Source of the DNA: an uncultured Clostridia bacterium
GTDB lineage: Bacteria; Bacillota; Clostridia; Christensenellales; UBA1242
Direction of reading: 5' to 3'
NCBI GenBank assembly: GCA_945937975.1
Contig: CAMEUD010000012.1
Coordinates: forward strand, 1-19,015
Length of the DNA stretch: 19,015 nucleotides
Below the pieces are notes generated by a model, which saw only the letters and a list, made by a program, of their open reading frames with translations, did not search any database and was not told the DNA's origin. Position numbers and translations under genes: made by a program. Positions 7,312 through 14,581 of the stretch are shown here, piece by piece; position 1 is the first letter of the stretch, and each line of letters starts with the position of its first letter.

Positions 7312-7457
7312 AATTCAACAGTTTTGTTTTTAAGTTCTTTTATGATTTCTTCAAGATTTTTATCATTTTGAAAATTAATCTTTGTTTTCAGTTTTTTTTC
7401 TGTATTTTTCAAATGTTTTTGAAAAATCTCAAATTCTTTATTTATTTGTTCTCCCAT
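7308..7457 (-). CDS. Small charged ORF upstream of the UvsY-like gene
   Basis: A 49-residue ORF (MGEQINKEFEIFQKHLKN...), nearly all helix-forming charged residues. I recognise no family. It is supported by its ATGA overlap with the UvsY-like gene (4 bases) and by the promoter-like motif next to its ATG. That motif ends only 3 bases before the ATG, against 21-22 bases in the other three cases, so either the message is leaderless, the start is elsewhere, or the region serves only as leader for the UvsY-like gene. Confidence 0.5.
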   Translation of the reverse strand: MGEQINKEFEIFQKHLKNTEKKLKTKINFQNDKNLEEIIKELKNKTVEL

Positions 7458-7460
7458 ATG

Positions 7461-7473
7461 TTAAATATAACAA
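7461..7473 (-). promoter_or_regulatory. TTGTTATATTTAA promoter-like motif
   Basis: On the minus strand this reads TTGTTATATTTAA, the same core as at 13521, 14569 and 14913. It contains TATATTT, similar to the Bacteroidota -7 box TAnnTTTG. It lies between a terminator hairpin and the ATG at 7457. Confidence 0.5.
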
Positions 7474-7501
7474 AAAAAGAGTGGTTTATTTACCACTCTT
7501 T
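7472..7501 (-). terminator. Terminator of the amidase / membrane-protein unit
   Basis: On the minus strand a 10-base stem (7501-7492 with 7485-7476) around a 6-base loop is followed by seven U residues (7478-7472). The stop codon of the membrane-protein gene lies in the hairpin. The plus-strand side has only a short T-run, so it is probably one-directional. Confidence 0.8.
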
Positions 7502-7785
7502 GATGGGATTACTTTAACTATGACCTGTTGTTGTTTTTGTGAATTAATTGCATTATTAGTTTGTTTATTAGTGTTAACAACAGCTGTATTTGAGATTAAA
7601 GTTGAATCCATTTTCATATTAATTAAAGAATCTTGTGCTTTCATTTCTTTAACTAATTCTTTTGTATATTTATTATTTCTGTCAATTGAATTTTTAATTG
7701 AACATTGATTTACAAAAGACAACAACATAACAATCAGAATTGTTATAATTCCATGTTTTTTAAAAAACGCATTAATTTTTTCCAT
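7486..7785 (-). CDS. Small membrane-anchored protein, possible spanin-like lysis factor
   Basis: A 99-residue protein with one N-terminal hydrophobic segment at about 12-27 (GIITILIVMLLSFVN) after a basic start, followed by a charged, Asn/Gln-rich region. Cys28 directly after the hydrophobic segment could suggest a lipoprotein, but VNQC is a poor lipobox, so a plain membrane anchor is likelier. It starts 2 bases after the stop of the amidase gene and ends in a terminator, so the two form one unit. Next to an endolysin, a short protein with one membrane segment and a periplasmic tail fits an inner-membrane spanin or another lysis accessory; the sequence itself does not prove this. A hydrophobic plus-strand ORF over the same bases is the antisense shadow. 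Confidence 0.6.
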   Translation of the reverse strand: MEKINAFFKKHGIITILIVMLLSFVNQCSIKNSIDRNNKYTKELVKEMKAQDSLINMKMDSTLISNTAVVNTNKQTNNAINSQKQQQVIVKVIPSKSGK

Positions 7786-7787
7786 AA

Positions 7788-8675
7788 TTATAAACTTAAT
7801 ATCATATCCATGACTTCATCTTGAGGGAACAAGTCATTTTTATCTTTTCTAATATTTGCATGAGTCATCATACCACCTTTTACTTTTCCGTAATATGCGT
7901 CTGATTGGAAATCAAAAGCTTTTGCACCATCTTTTTTAATCCATTGATACAAACCTTTATGGAGGTCTATATTATCTCTGTTGGCGATATATAATAACAA
8001 ATCATGTGTTGCTTTTAGTGACGCGTCAGAATATTTGTGATATGTCTTATATCCTCTGAATGGTTCTTTAAGTGTCACCATTTGACTTTCAATACAAGGT
8101 GTATTAACATAAGTTTTACCATTTTTGATTTGACCCATATTACATATTTCGATACCTACTGAGTGTGTGGTCATATATGAACTTCCACATTTACCGATAT
8201 GATAACCTTGACAACCTTCTGGGTATGTTCTGATAATTTGTCCATCATAAGTTTTTCTTCCATCAGTTGTTCTTTGTCCACCCACTACGAATTCTGTGGC
8301 AACTCTACCAATAGAATCATGTGCCCAACAATCAACTACACCTTTAGGATTATCCCATCCAGCAGTATGGTGTAGAATTATATAATCATTATTGTATTTA
8401 CCTTCTAGATATTGACCTTTTGGTAAATAATAATTTTCTATTTGTATAGATGGTGTTATGATTAATTTATCAGATACATCACTATCTAATTTCTGTTCAG
8501 ACAACATATCCATTGTTTTTGGGCCGACGATACCATCAGCAAAAAGTCCATGTTCTTTTTGAAACTTTTTAACTGCACTTTCTGTTGCGGAACCAAAAAT
8601 ACCATCAGCGGTAATACCTAATGCAAGTTGAAGTTGTCTAACTTTGTCACCTTTGCTACCTTTTTTTAATATCAT
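7788..8675 (-). CDS. N-acetylmuramoyl-L-alanine amidase (Amidase_2) with peptidoglycan-binding domain
   Basis: A 295-residue probable endolysin. Residues 1-60 form a PG_binding_1 domain (GDKVRQLQLALGITADGIFG, then a second half with DGIVGPKTMDML). Residues about 95-285 form an Amidase_2/PGRP-type zinc amidase, which cuts the bond between MurNAc and L-Ala of the stem peptide. Likely zinc ligands are His102 or His103 (IILHHTAG), His272 (MMTHANIR) and Asp281 (KDKNDLFP). Other landmarks are EGCQGYHIGKCG (153-164) and HSVGIEICNMG (171-181). There is no signal peptide, as expected for a holin-released endolysin. A late-type octamer ends 18 bases upstream. It lacks modules A and B, which sets it apart from the other hydrolases here, and it is co-transcribed with a small membrane protein. 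Confidence 0.88.
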   Translation of the reverse strand: MILKKGSKGDKVRQLQLALGITADGIFGSATESAVKKFQKEHGLFADGIVGPKTMDMLSEQKLDSDVSDKLIITPSIQIENYYLPKGQYLEGKYNNDYIILHHTAGWDNPKGVVDCWAHDSIGRVATEFVVGGQRTTDGRKTYDGQIIRTYPEGCQGYHIGKCGSSYMTTHSVGIEICNMGQIKNGKTYVNTPCIESQMVTLKEPFRGYKTYHKYSDASLKATHDLLLYIANRDNIDLHKGLYQWIKKDGAKAFDFQSDAYYGKVKGGMMTHANIRKDKNDLFPQDEVMDMILSL

Positions 8676-8690
8676 AACTTTTTGTTTTTA

Positions 8691-8712
8691 ATTTATTTAT
8701 GCATAAATAAAT
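8691..8712. promoter_or_regulatory. Divergent, palindromic pair of T4-late-like promoters
   Basis: A perfect 22-base palindrome centred at 8701/8702. It gives CATAAATA on the plus strand (8702-8709), 35 bases before the ATG at 8745, and CATAAATA on the minus strand (8701-8694), 18 bases before the ATG at 8675. The half-sites abut without overlap, unlike those at 3345-3358. Confidence 0.65.
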
Positions 8713-8744
8713 ATATAAGATAGAAATTTTAAAAATTTTATAAT

Positions 8745-11700
8745 ATGTCTGTAAAAATTAAAAATTCTTTAAGTAATTATTTGGAGCATGCAATGATTCT
8801 TGAAAAGAATAGTATTGAATCTATTCAAAGAATGCATGAAGCAGTTACTACTGGAAAGGATTCTGTAACTTTAACGATTACAGATCCCGCTAGTGGTGAA
8901 ACTCAAACTTATAATATTCCATCATTTAAGAGATTAAAAGATGATATTACTAGATTAGAACAAACAGTTAATACCATTACTAATCTTGATGGTAATGGCA
9001 GAAGTAATATCCGTCTTTCAGATGGTTCATATAGAAAAATCATTTTGAGTTCTGTTCCAACTGAAGCTCCTACAATTACAAGTGTGAATGGTGTTACTAA
9101 TTTTAGTTTTAAATCAAATTGGTTTTTTGAAGACATGCTCAATCCATGTCTGTATATCACTTTGGATTTAACCAATAAAATTAAAGCGAATACAGAAAGA
9201 GTTATGATTCAAAGATATATGTTGAATTGTGATACTCAAAAAAAGATTGATGCTTTTGAAGACAACCTTAAAGGAAATAATGAAATTAATTATAAAGAGT
9301 TTTTGAATTTCTTAATCAATAATAACATTCGTTATACACTAGATGATGAGATTAAGGATTTACCACCTAGATTTAGAAGATATTATGGTACATTCAGTAT
9401 TTTATCAACTAGTTTATTGTCTGATACAAATGGTAAAACACATAAATTATATAAGTTAAATTCATTAAACTATACTGATAGCAGAAGCGATTTTGAAAAT
9501 ATCGTTGTATTAAAAAGAGGTGATTATTTGGAAGTTAATTCAGACCCGGTTTATACGCGATATAGAGTTGAAGAAGTTTTTAATGACACTAATTCTGTTG
9601 AACTTGTTAGAGTTGAAGGTTCACAGAAATTATATGTCGGAGAAAATATATTAAAAATCAGTTCAACACAAGATACTGTAACGAATGTTGAAATTCCAGT
9701 AGGATTTGATGAAAGAGAAGTTATATTCATCAAACCCATTGATCCTGATTCAAATATACCCGCAACAAAGTGGTCACCGGGTATTGGATTTTATAGTAAT
9801 GATTTGACATATATTGATGGTGCCGGTAATACCCAGACATTACAGAAATTCTATCAAAAGAATGTAGTTGATTTTGGTCAAGTATTATTATCATATGCGA
9901 ATGATTATTATCCAAGTATTAGAGAAGGTATTACTCCAAATCCTCCAAGACTTGAATATTTGAATGGTGAGGGTAGTTTTAAGATTGTACAAATTAACCA
10001 ACAATTAACAGAAGGCAATAATACAATTGACTTTAAATCAAAAGTTGCAAATAAAGTTAAGTTGTCTTCAGAGATAACAACTATCAGTAGAGAAATCCAA
10101 GATAAAAAAGTTGCAATTCAAACTACACAATATGTATCTAATAATGATAAGTTAAAAGACCAACAATCCCTTAATGCAATGATTAAGGAACATGAGAATA
10201 AGATTATGGATTATTCAAATATAGTCAATAGTCTTAAAGCCTCATATATGGATGGTCCTGTAGTTAAACCTAAATATAGAGTTCGTGGTTTTTGGGAAAT
10301 ACCAGATTCAAAGATTAGTCCATCATCAGGTGAACAAAAAATTATACGATTTAAAATCAGATATCGTTATTTGAGTGATTCTGGAAATACTAATCGTGAA
10401 AGTGAAATGACTTATGGTTCGGGTACTGGTGTAAAGACTGGTAAGTTCTCAAATTGGACAGAAGTATATAGCAATACTCGTGAAAGAGTGAAAACAAGAA
10501 CTGGTTATGAATGGGCTGCAGTAGATACATCAGATCCAGATGCTGTTAATATAAATCAATTGGATATACCTATTCAAAATGGTGAACAAGTTGAAATCCA
10601 AGTTAAATCAATAAGTGAAGCAGGTTGGCCTGCAAATCCACTTGAGTCAGAATGGTCACAACCAATTGTGATTTCTTTCAATGATTTCCCTGAATTGGCT
10701 GAAAATGATTTGACAGAATTAATTGAACAAAATAATATTGACGCAGCTGTTGCCGCAGCAACATCATCACTAAAAACCGCTAGTGAGCATATGTCACAAA
10801 GTTTTTATACAAATGATAAATATTTTGCTCATACTGCTGAACAAATTACATCTGGATTCTTGACTGAAGAACAGACACCAATTACATTATATAATAAACT
10901 TCAAGATTTACAAAGTCAAATAACATATCTTGTTGAACAAGTCAATAATTTAAAGGGAGATATAATTGTTTCTTTAATTGATAATAGTGATACAAGTAAA
11001 GTTACTATATTAAAGGAAGGTGTTACTACATATATTAATGCCGGTAATTATACTAGTGAAATTCAAAATATTGATGAATCACAAAAGAATGGTGCGATTG
11101 TAAATAAAACTTATTTTATAGATATAAAATCTACAACTAAATCTGGATTGTTCTTGTTGAGCAAATTAAGTGGTAACAGATTGTCAATGTGTCCAAGTAC
11201 CATTTCTACTGATCATGGTGTTGTAAATAAAGACGGAAACTGCGTATCAAATAATTATGAACAATACGATAATGTAATTTTAAAAACACATTCAAGTTCT
11301 ACTTACTATAAAGAAATGGGTAGATATGATTTGGTGCCTATTAATCTTACAAATTCAGAATTCCTTGATTTCCAAGTTGCATCACCTAATATGTATCAAT
11401 CCGCTCAATGTAGAGGTCAATTTATTTATTCAAGATTCAGAAATATCGGCGATACATTTGATATGTATGCAAACGATATGGATGAAAAAACTGGATATGG
11501 TATATTTAATGAAACAAGTGATTTCAGTAAATCAGAAATTAATTATAAGTTCGTATATAATAATGGATATTATGGTACGGATACATTAGATAGTTTACCT
11601 AAAATAATTAAAGAATATAATTCAATTACCGCATCAAATATTAATCCCACAGATGTCATTAATGATTCGGTTGAGAAAGAAACAAAATTAATAAAAATCT

Positions 11701-12473
11701 TAAATCGATTACCTAAAACTTGGAAAAAAATTGAGAGTGCAATATCTAATAGAGTAACAGATAAGAGATTACAATTAAGATCAAGTAACTTAACCGCTGA
11801 AAGTATTGATGATGTTATTGCAACATCTATGAAATCATTGACGAGATTGAAATCAATAAAAAATTCAGGTTCATTATATGCAATTGAACCAAAACTTCAA
11901 TCAACATATGGTTTTACTGATTTGGGAAAACTTTATAAAGCAGATTTTGATAGTCCTGATGGTGACAGAGATGATGGTTCATTTATCACAACTCATAAAA
12001 TTGGTTATGAAGAAAAAGATAGATATGCTGTTGGTGAAGATACTTGTAATTCATTCTTGTTTTTAAGTCCTGTTACACATACAGATATCCAAGTAAAGAG
12101 TGATAATGAAAATTCATCTATTGAATTAACATCAACATCATCAATAAGAGTTCCTTTAATTTATCAATATAGAATGACTGATTATGCGGGTAATATATTT
12201 GGAGATGTCAAAATGACATCAAATAATAGTGTAGTGAAAAATACTAAATATGCAAATATCATAGGTATTGATATATGGTCAAATGTTTCAGAAGAAAAAC
12301 CAAAACAATATGATATAATTGTATATTCAAGTTATGATGGTACTAGTGATGTAACACATGAAATGAACATATCTACACAACAAATATTTAATACTCAAAC
12401 AGAAATGACAAATGCAATTAAAACGAAAATTGAACAAGCTCAAGCAACTACAAGTGTTGTAGATATACGCTAA
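8745..12473 (+). CDS. Very large virion-type structural protein with FN3-like region
   Basis: At 1242 residues this is the largest gene in the window. I do not recognise a named family. Short helical or coiled stretches occur near 17-35 and 61-80 (FKRLKDDITRLEQTVNTITN) and near 720-742 (LQDLQSQITYLVEQVNNLKG). The stretch around 508-645 looks like a fibronectin type III-type beta domain: alternating strands, then EQVEIQVKSISEAGWPANP and EWSQPI. The rest is beta-rich and low in Cys, typical of tail or baseplate proteins. The shared short motifs, size and late-type promoter support a structural role in the virion, perhaps baseplate, fibre or host contact. It is divergent from the amidase gene, and an M15 peptidase follows after 21 bases without a terminator. 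No enzyme motif was seen. Confidence 0.7.
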   Translation: MSVKIKNSLSNYLEHAMILEKNSIESIQRMHEAVTTGKDSVTLTITDPASGETQTYNIPSFKRLKDDITRLEQTVNTITNLDGNGRSNIRLSDGSYRKIILSSVPTEAPTITSVNGVTNFSFKSNWFFEDMLNPCLYITLDLTNKIKANTERVMIQRYMLNCDTQKKIDAFEDNLKGNNEINYKEFLNFLINNNIRYTLDDEIKDLPPRFRRYYGTFSILSTSLLSDTNGKTHKLYKLNSLNYTDSRSDFENIVVLKRGDYLEVNSDPVYTRYRVEEVFNDTNSVELVRVEGSQKLYVGENILKISSTQDTVTNVEIPVGFDEREVIFIKPIDPDSNIPATKWSPGIGFYSNDLTYIDGAGNTQTLQKFYQKNVVDFGQVLLSYANDYYPSIREGITPNPPRLEYLNGEGSFKIVQINQQLTEGNNTIDFKSKVANKVKLSSEITTISREIQDKKVAIQTTQYVSNNDKLKDQQSLNAMIKEHENKIMDYSNIVNSLKASYMDGPVVKPKYRVRGFWEIPDSKISPSSGEQKIIRFKIRYRYLSDSGNTNRESEMTYGSGTGVKTGKFSNWTEVYSNTRERVKTRTGYEWAAVDTSDPDAVNINQLDIPIQNGEQVEIQVKSISEAGWPANPLESEWSQPIVISFNDFPELAENDLTELIEQNNIDAAVAAATSSLKTASEHMSQSFYTNDKYFAHTAEQITSGFLTEEQTPITLYNKLQDLQSQITYLVEQVNNLKGDIIVSLIDNSDTSKVTILKEGVTTYINAGNYTSEIQNIDESQKNGAIVNKTYFIDIKSTTKSGLFLLSKLSGNRLSMCPSTISTDHGVVNKDGNCVSNNYEQYDNVILKTHSSSTYYKEMGRYDLVPINLTNSEFLDFQVASPNMYQSAQCRGQFIYSRFRNIGDTFDMYANDMDEKTGYGIFNETSDFSKSEINYKFVYNNGYYGTDTLDSLPKIIKEYNSITASNINPTDVINDSVEKETKLIKILNRLPKTWKKIESAISNRVTDKRLQLRSSNLTAESIDDVIATSMKSLTRLKSIKNSGSLYAIEPKLQSTYGFTDLGKLYKADFDSPDGDRDDGSFITTHKIGYEEKDRYAVGEDTCNSFLFLSPVTHTDIQVKSDNENSSIELTSTSSIRVPLIYQYRMTDYAGNIFGDVKMTSNNSVVKNTKYANIIGIDIWSNVSEEKPKQYDIIVYSSYDGTSDVTHEMNISTQQIFNTQTEMTNAIKTKIEQAQATTSVVDIR

Positions 12474-12494
12474 ATTATACACAAATAATAAATT

Positions 12495-12905
12495 ATGAAA
12501 TTTTTTACAATTAACGAACTTACAAGAAGTTCAACAGCATTGAGAAAGAAGATTAATAATTCACCTACGGAAGAAGTGAAGAATAATCTCATTGAATTGG
12601 TTGATAAAATTTTAGACCCAGTAAGAGAGAAATGGGGAAAACCAATTATTGTATCATCTGGTTACAGATGTCCAACTTTAAATGTTGCAGTTGGTGGTGC
12701 AAAAAATTCACAACACACGACTGGTGAAGCAGCTGATATTCACACTGTAGAAGACACTGTTGCTGAAAATAAAAAATTATTTGAATTGATTAAATCTATG
12801 GGATTACCTTTCGACCAACTAATCAATGAGTATAATTATAATTGGATACATGTGTCTTATTCAAGTAAACATAAACCAAGAAAACAGATTTTATCTATTA
12901 AATAA
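12495..12905 (+). CDS. M15-family D,D-/L,D-peptidase (Peptidase_M15_3 type)
   Basis: A 136-residue zinc peptidase of the M15 type, which cuts peptidoglycan stem peptides (D-Ala-D-Ala carboxypeptidase or L-Ala-D-Glu endopeptidase). The full signature is present: IIVSSGYRCPTLNVAVGGA (51-69), SQHTTGEAADIH (72-83) giving zinc ligands His74 and Asp81, and YNWIHVSY (115-122) giving His119. The length is normal for single-domain phage M15 enzymes. There is no signal peptide and no module A or B. It lies 21 bases after the giant structural gene, with no clear promoter in between, so it is probably read from the promoter at 8702. A bidirectional terminator follows directly. It could act in lysis with the holin candidate at 13547, or on the virion. 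Confidence 0.88.
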   Translation: MKFFTINELTRSSTALRKKINNSPTEEVKNNLIELVDKILDPVREKWGKPIIVSSGYRCPTLNVAVGGAKNSQHTTGEAADIHTVEDTVAENKKLFELIKSMGLPFDQLINEYNYNWIHVSYSSKHKPRKQILSIK

Positions 12906-12934
12906 AAAAAGGTGGGGTTATTCCTCACCTTTTT
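12906..12934. terminator. Bidirectional terminator
   Basis: AAAAAGGTGGGG (12906-12917) pairs with CCTCACCTTTTT (12923-12934), with one G-T wobble and a 5-base loop. The flanking A- and T-runs give a U-tract on both strands. The stop of the minus-strand gene lies at its loop. Confidence 0.85.
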
Positions 12935-13499
12935 CTCTTTTAAAAATACCTAAAAATATATTTTCTGTTGTTATAAATAAATTACTTTTTTGTGGTCTAT
13001 ATTGATAACCGACAAGTTCCCAGCCATCATCACCTAATTCATTTAATTTAGATTCTAAAACATCATCTAATGGAATATCTGTAATAGTAAAGATTTTGTA
13101 TTCAAATTTCTTTTTTTTATTTATATTACACTTAACAACATCTTCTAATGTAATGACGGGAACATCTTGATTTGTATTAGCTTTTTCTTCTTTCTTTGAT
13201 GATTTTTTCTTGGTTGTAGATTTCTTCTTTTCGGTTTTCGTTTGAGACTTTGCTACGTTACTTTCTTTTTGTAAAGATTCTTCAGTTGGATTGGGATTAT
13301 TTTTAATATGAATTTGTGATGAATCAGATAACTCCTTGATTTTAATAACATTATCACAAATGATATTATTATTAATTGGTGATTCACCATCAATGTATTC
13401 TACAGTATATTGTGGTGGATCAGAAAGTAGTTGTACATCTGTATCATATTTAAATTTTCTGAATTTTAAGTCAGTTTTATCAACACCTATACATTTCAT
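12918..13499 (-). CDS. DUF4177-like protein with Lys-rich linker
   Basis: Start chosen at 13499 (MKCIGVDKTD), giving 193 residues. A longer reading to 13544 would run through the promoter-like region and add only a Tyr/Ile-rich AT-derived stretch. The middle (about 85-110) is low-complexity Lys/Ser/Thr/Glu (KKKSTTKKKSSKKEEK), probably a flexible linker. The C-terminus (about 130-190) resembles DUF4177: FEYKIFTITD, then LESKLNELGDDGWELVGYQ, ending IFLGIFKREK. The function of that family is unknown. The first 80 residues are not recognised. The gene faces away from the holin candidate and shares a 48-base divergent region with it. Its putative promoter TTGTTATATTTAT lies 21 bases upstream of the chosen start. 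Confidence 0.65.
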   Translation of the reverse strand: MKCIGVDKTDLKFRKFKYDTDVQLLSDPPQYTVEYIDGESPINNNIICDNVIKIKELSDSSQIHIKNNPNPTEESLQKESNVAKSQTKTEKKKSTTKKKSSKKEEKANTNQDVPVITLEDVVKCNINKKKKFEYKIFTITDIPLDDVLESKLNELGDDGWELVGYQYRPQKSNLFITTENIFLGIFKREKGEE

Positions 13500-13519
13500 A
13501 TGACTAATATATAATTTAT

Positions 13520-13527
13520 CATAAATA
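13520..13527 (+). promoter_or_regulatory. T4-late-like promoter for the holin candidate
   Basis: CATAAATA ends 19 bases before the ATG at 13547. It has the same TTATCATAAATAT context as the copy at 3345. It physically overlaps the minus-strand motif at 13521-13533. Confidence 0.6.
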
Positions 13528-13533
13528 TAACAA
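13521..13533 (-). promoter_or_regulatory. TTGTTATATTTAT promoter-like motif
   Basis: Minus-strand motif ending 21 bases before the ATG at 13499. It matches the motifs at 7461, 14569 and 14913 over TTGTTATATTTA. Confidence 0.55.
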
Positions 13534-13546
13534 AAAACAAACAATT

Positions 13547-13858
13547 ATGAAAAAACAAAAAAGTTTTTTTACACAGATGTTATCTGGACAAAATGGTGAG
13601 ATATCTTCTAAAAGATTTCTTGGTTCAGTTATATTATTAGTATTAACCGCTGCAGTAACTGTTAATATATTTTTAGGAGAACCACATGAATGGTTAGGTA
13701 GGGTGATTGATACATTAATCATTACAGCTGGTGCATTAGTTGGTTTAGGAATTGCTGATAAAGCATTCATGAAAAAAACAGATAATAATGAAAATTATAG
13801 AACAACAAATAAAAAACCATCTAATGAAGATAAAACAAATGAAGAAGATAATGATTAA
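13547..13858 (+). CDS. Putative holin (two membrane segments, charged C-terminal tail)
   Basis: A 103-residue protein with two hydrophobic segments, about 24-43 (FLGSVILLVLTAAVTVNIFL) and about 52-70 (VIDTLIITAGALVGLGIAD), separated by a short polar turn, and a very hydrophilic tail (about 76-103) rich in Asn, Lys and Glu. A basic N-terminus and two membrane helices within about 100 residues is a class II holin layout. Holins open the inner membrane at a set time and let endolysins out. A late-type octamer stands just upstream, and M15 and amidase genes lie within 6 kb, though in other units. Holins share little sequence, so the call rests on topology and context; another small phage membrane protein is possible. 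Confidence 0.62.
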   Translation: MKKQKSFFTQMLSGQNGEISSKRFLGSVILLVLTAAVTVNIFLGEPHEWLGRVIDTLIITAGALVGLGIADKAFMKKTDNNENYRTTNKKPSNEDKTNEEDND

Positions 13859-13888
13859 AAAAAGGATGAGTTAAACTCATCCTTTTTT
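13857..13888. terminator. Bidirectional terminator
   Basis: GGATGAGT (13864-13871) pairs with ACTCATCC (13875-13882) around a 3-base loop. It is extended by A-T pairs from the flanking runs (13857-13863 and 13883-13888). It separates the convergent holin-candidate and Cys-cluster genes. Confidence 0.85.
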
Positions 13889-13889
13889 A

Positions 13890-14546
13890 TTATTTAAAAA
13901 AATCCAAATCTTTTAAAATTTTATCAAATCCTATTGTTAAGTCATCTAACAAACTACCGATAGAAGGGTTATCCTTTTCAAATTCTGTCTTCTTGCAATT
14001 ACATGTACAAGAATTTGAATTACATTCTCCATCACAAGACTTACAACAACATTCTGTTTGTTTTGGAATTGTTTCAAGAACCTTGTTATAATACTTAACC
14101 ATTTTTTGGGTATTTTCAAGATCAGTATTCAATTGTTCGAGTTTTTCTATATAAATTTTTTGTAACTCATTTACATATTGAATTTTTTCTTGATACTTAC
14201 TAATCCACTTCTTTTCACATTCAAGTTGTGATAATACACCATCATAGATTTCTTGTGAATTTTTTGCAGACTTTAATCTGTTTATGAAATCAGTGTCATT
14301 GATTTTATCAACATCAGGATTTTTAAAATCAAGTATAACATCTTCTAAATTAACATTCAAATCAACATCAGACGCAATTTCCTTTGTATCTTCCGTATTA
14401 CCTAATTCATTTGAGTTGTCATTTGTATAATAAGAAGAAATTAACATAGTATCTTCATTAGACTCTAACAACGCGGCAACTGCTTCATTAAATGATTTTA
14501 CATCATTATACTCTTTACCATTTACATTACCTATAAACTTTTTCAT
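13890..14546 (-). CDS. Unknown protein with coiled coil and dense Cys cluster
   Basis: A 218-residue protein not assigned to a family. Residues 1-60 include a small N-terminal unit (MKKFIGNVNGKEYNDVKSF) and an acidic Asn-rich part. Residues 110-162 form a probable coiled coil (YQEKIQYVNELQKIYIEKLE). Eight Cys then fall within 19 residues (166, 167, 168, 171, 175, 180, 182, 184: CCCKSCDGECNSNSCTCNC), followed by a conserved-looking amphipathic end (SIGSLLDDLTIGFDKILKDL). The cluster looks like a metal-binding knot, zinc or iron, but matches no zinc finger pattern I know. A TTGTTATATTTAA motif lies 22 bases upstream of the ATG, and a terminator follows the stop, so it is a one-gene unit. Confidence 0.65.
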   Translation of the reverse strand: MKKFIGNVNGKEYNDVKSFNEAVAALLESNEDTMLISSYYTNDNSNELGNTEDTKEIASDVDLNVNLEDVILDFKNPDVDKINDTDFINRLKSAKNSQEIYDGVLSQLECEKKWISKYQEKIQYVNELQKIYIEKLEQLNTDLENTQKMVKYYNKVLETIPKQTECCCKSCDGECNSNSCTCNCKKTEFEKDNPSIGSLLDDLTIGFDKILKDLDFFK

Positions 14547-14568
14547 ATAAATTTTTTTTTGGTATATA

Positions 14569-14581
14569 TTAAATATAACAA
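14569..14581 (-). promoter_or_regulatory. TTGTTATATTTAA promoter-like motif
   Basis: Minus-strand motif ending 22 bases before the ATG at 14546 and directly after the stop of the preceding minus-strand gene. The spacing is identical to the copy at 14913. Confidence 0.55.

Noticed and set aside
7382..7708. Plus-strand ORF of 108 codons rich in Phe, Leu and Val, membrane-like
   Set aside because: It is antisense to the small membrane protein and the 49-residue ORF and runs through a terminator and promoter motif; its hydrophobicity comes from complementing A-rich coding sequence.
11326..11589. Out-of-frame plus-strand ORF inside the giant structural gene
   Set aside because: No start context or recognisable domain, and the in-frame giant protein is continuous across it; likewise for the similar ORF at 11878-12066.
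13500..13544. Longer start for the DUF4177-like gene (MFVFCYIYDKLYISH...)
   Set aside because: This stretch covers the promoter motifs, and the start at 13499 fits the 21-base spacing seen for other genes of the same promoter class.
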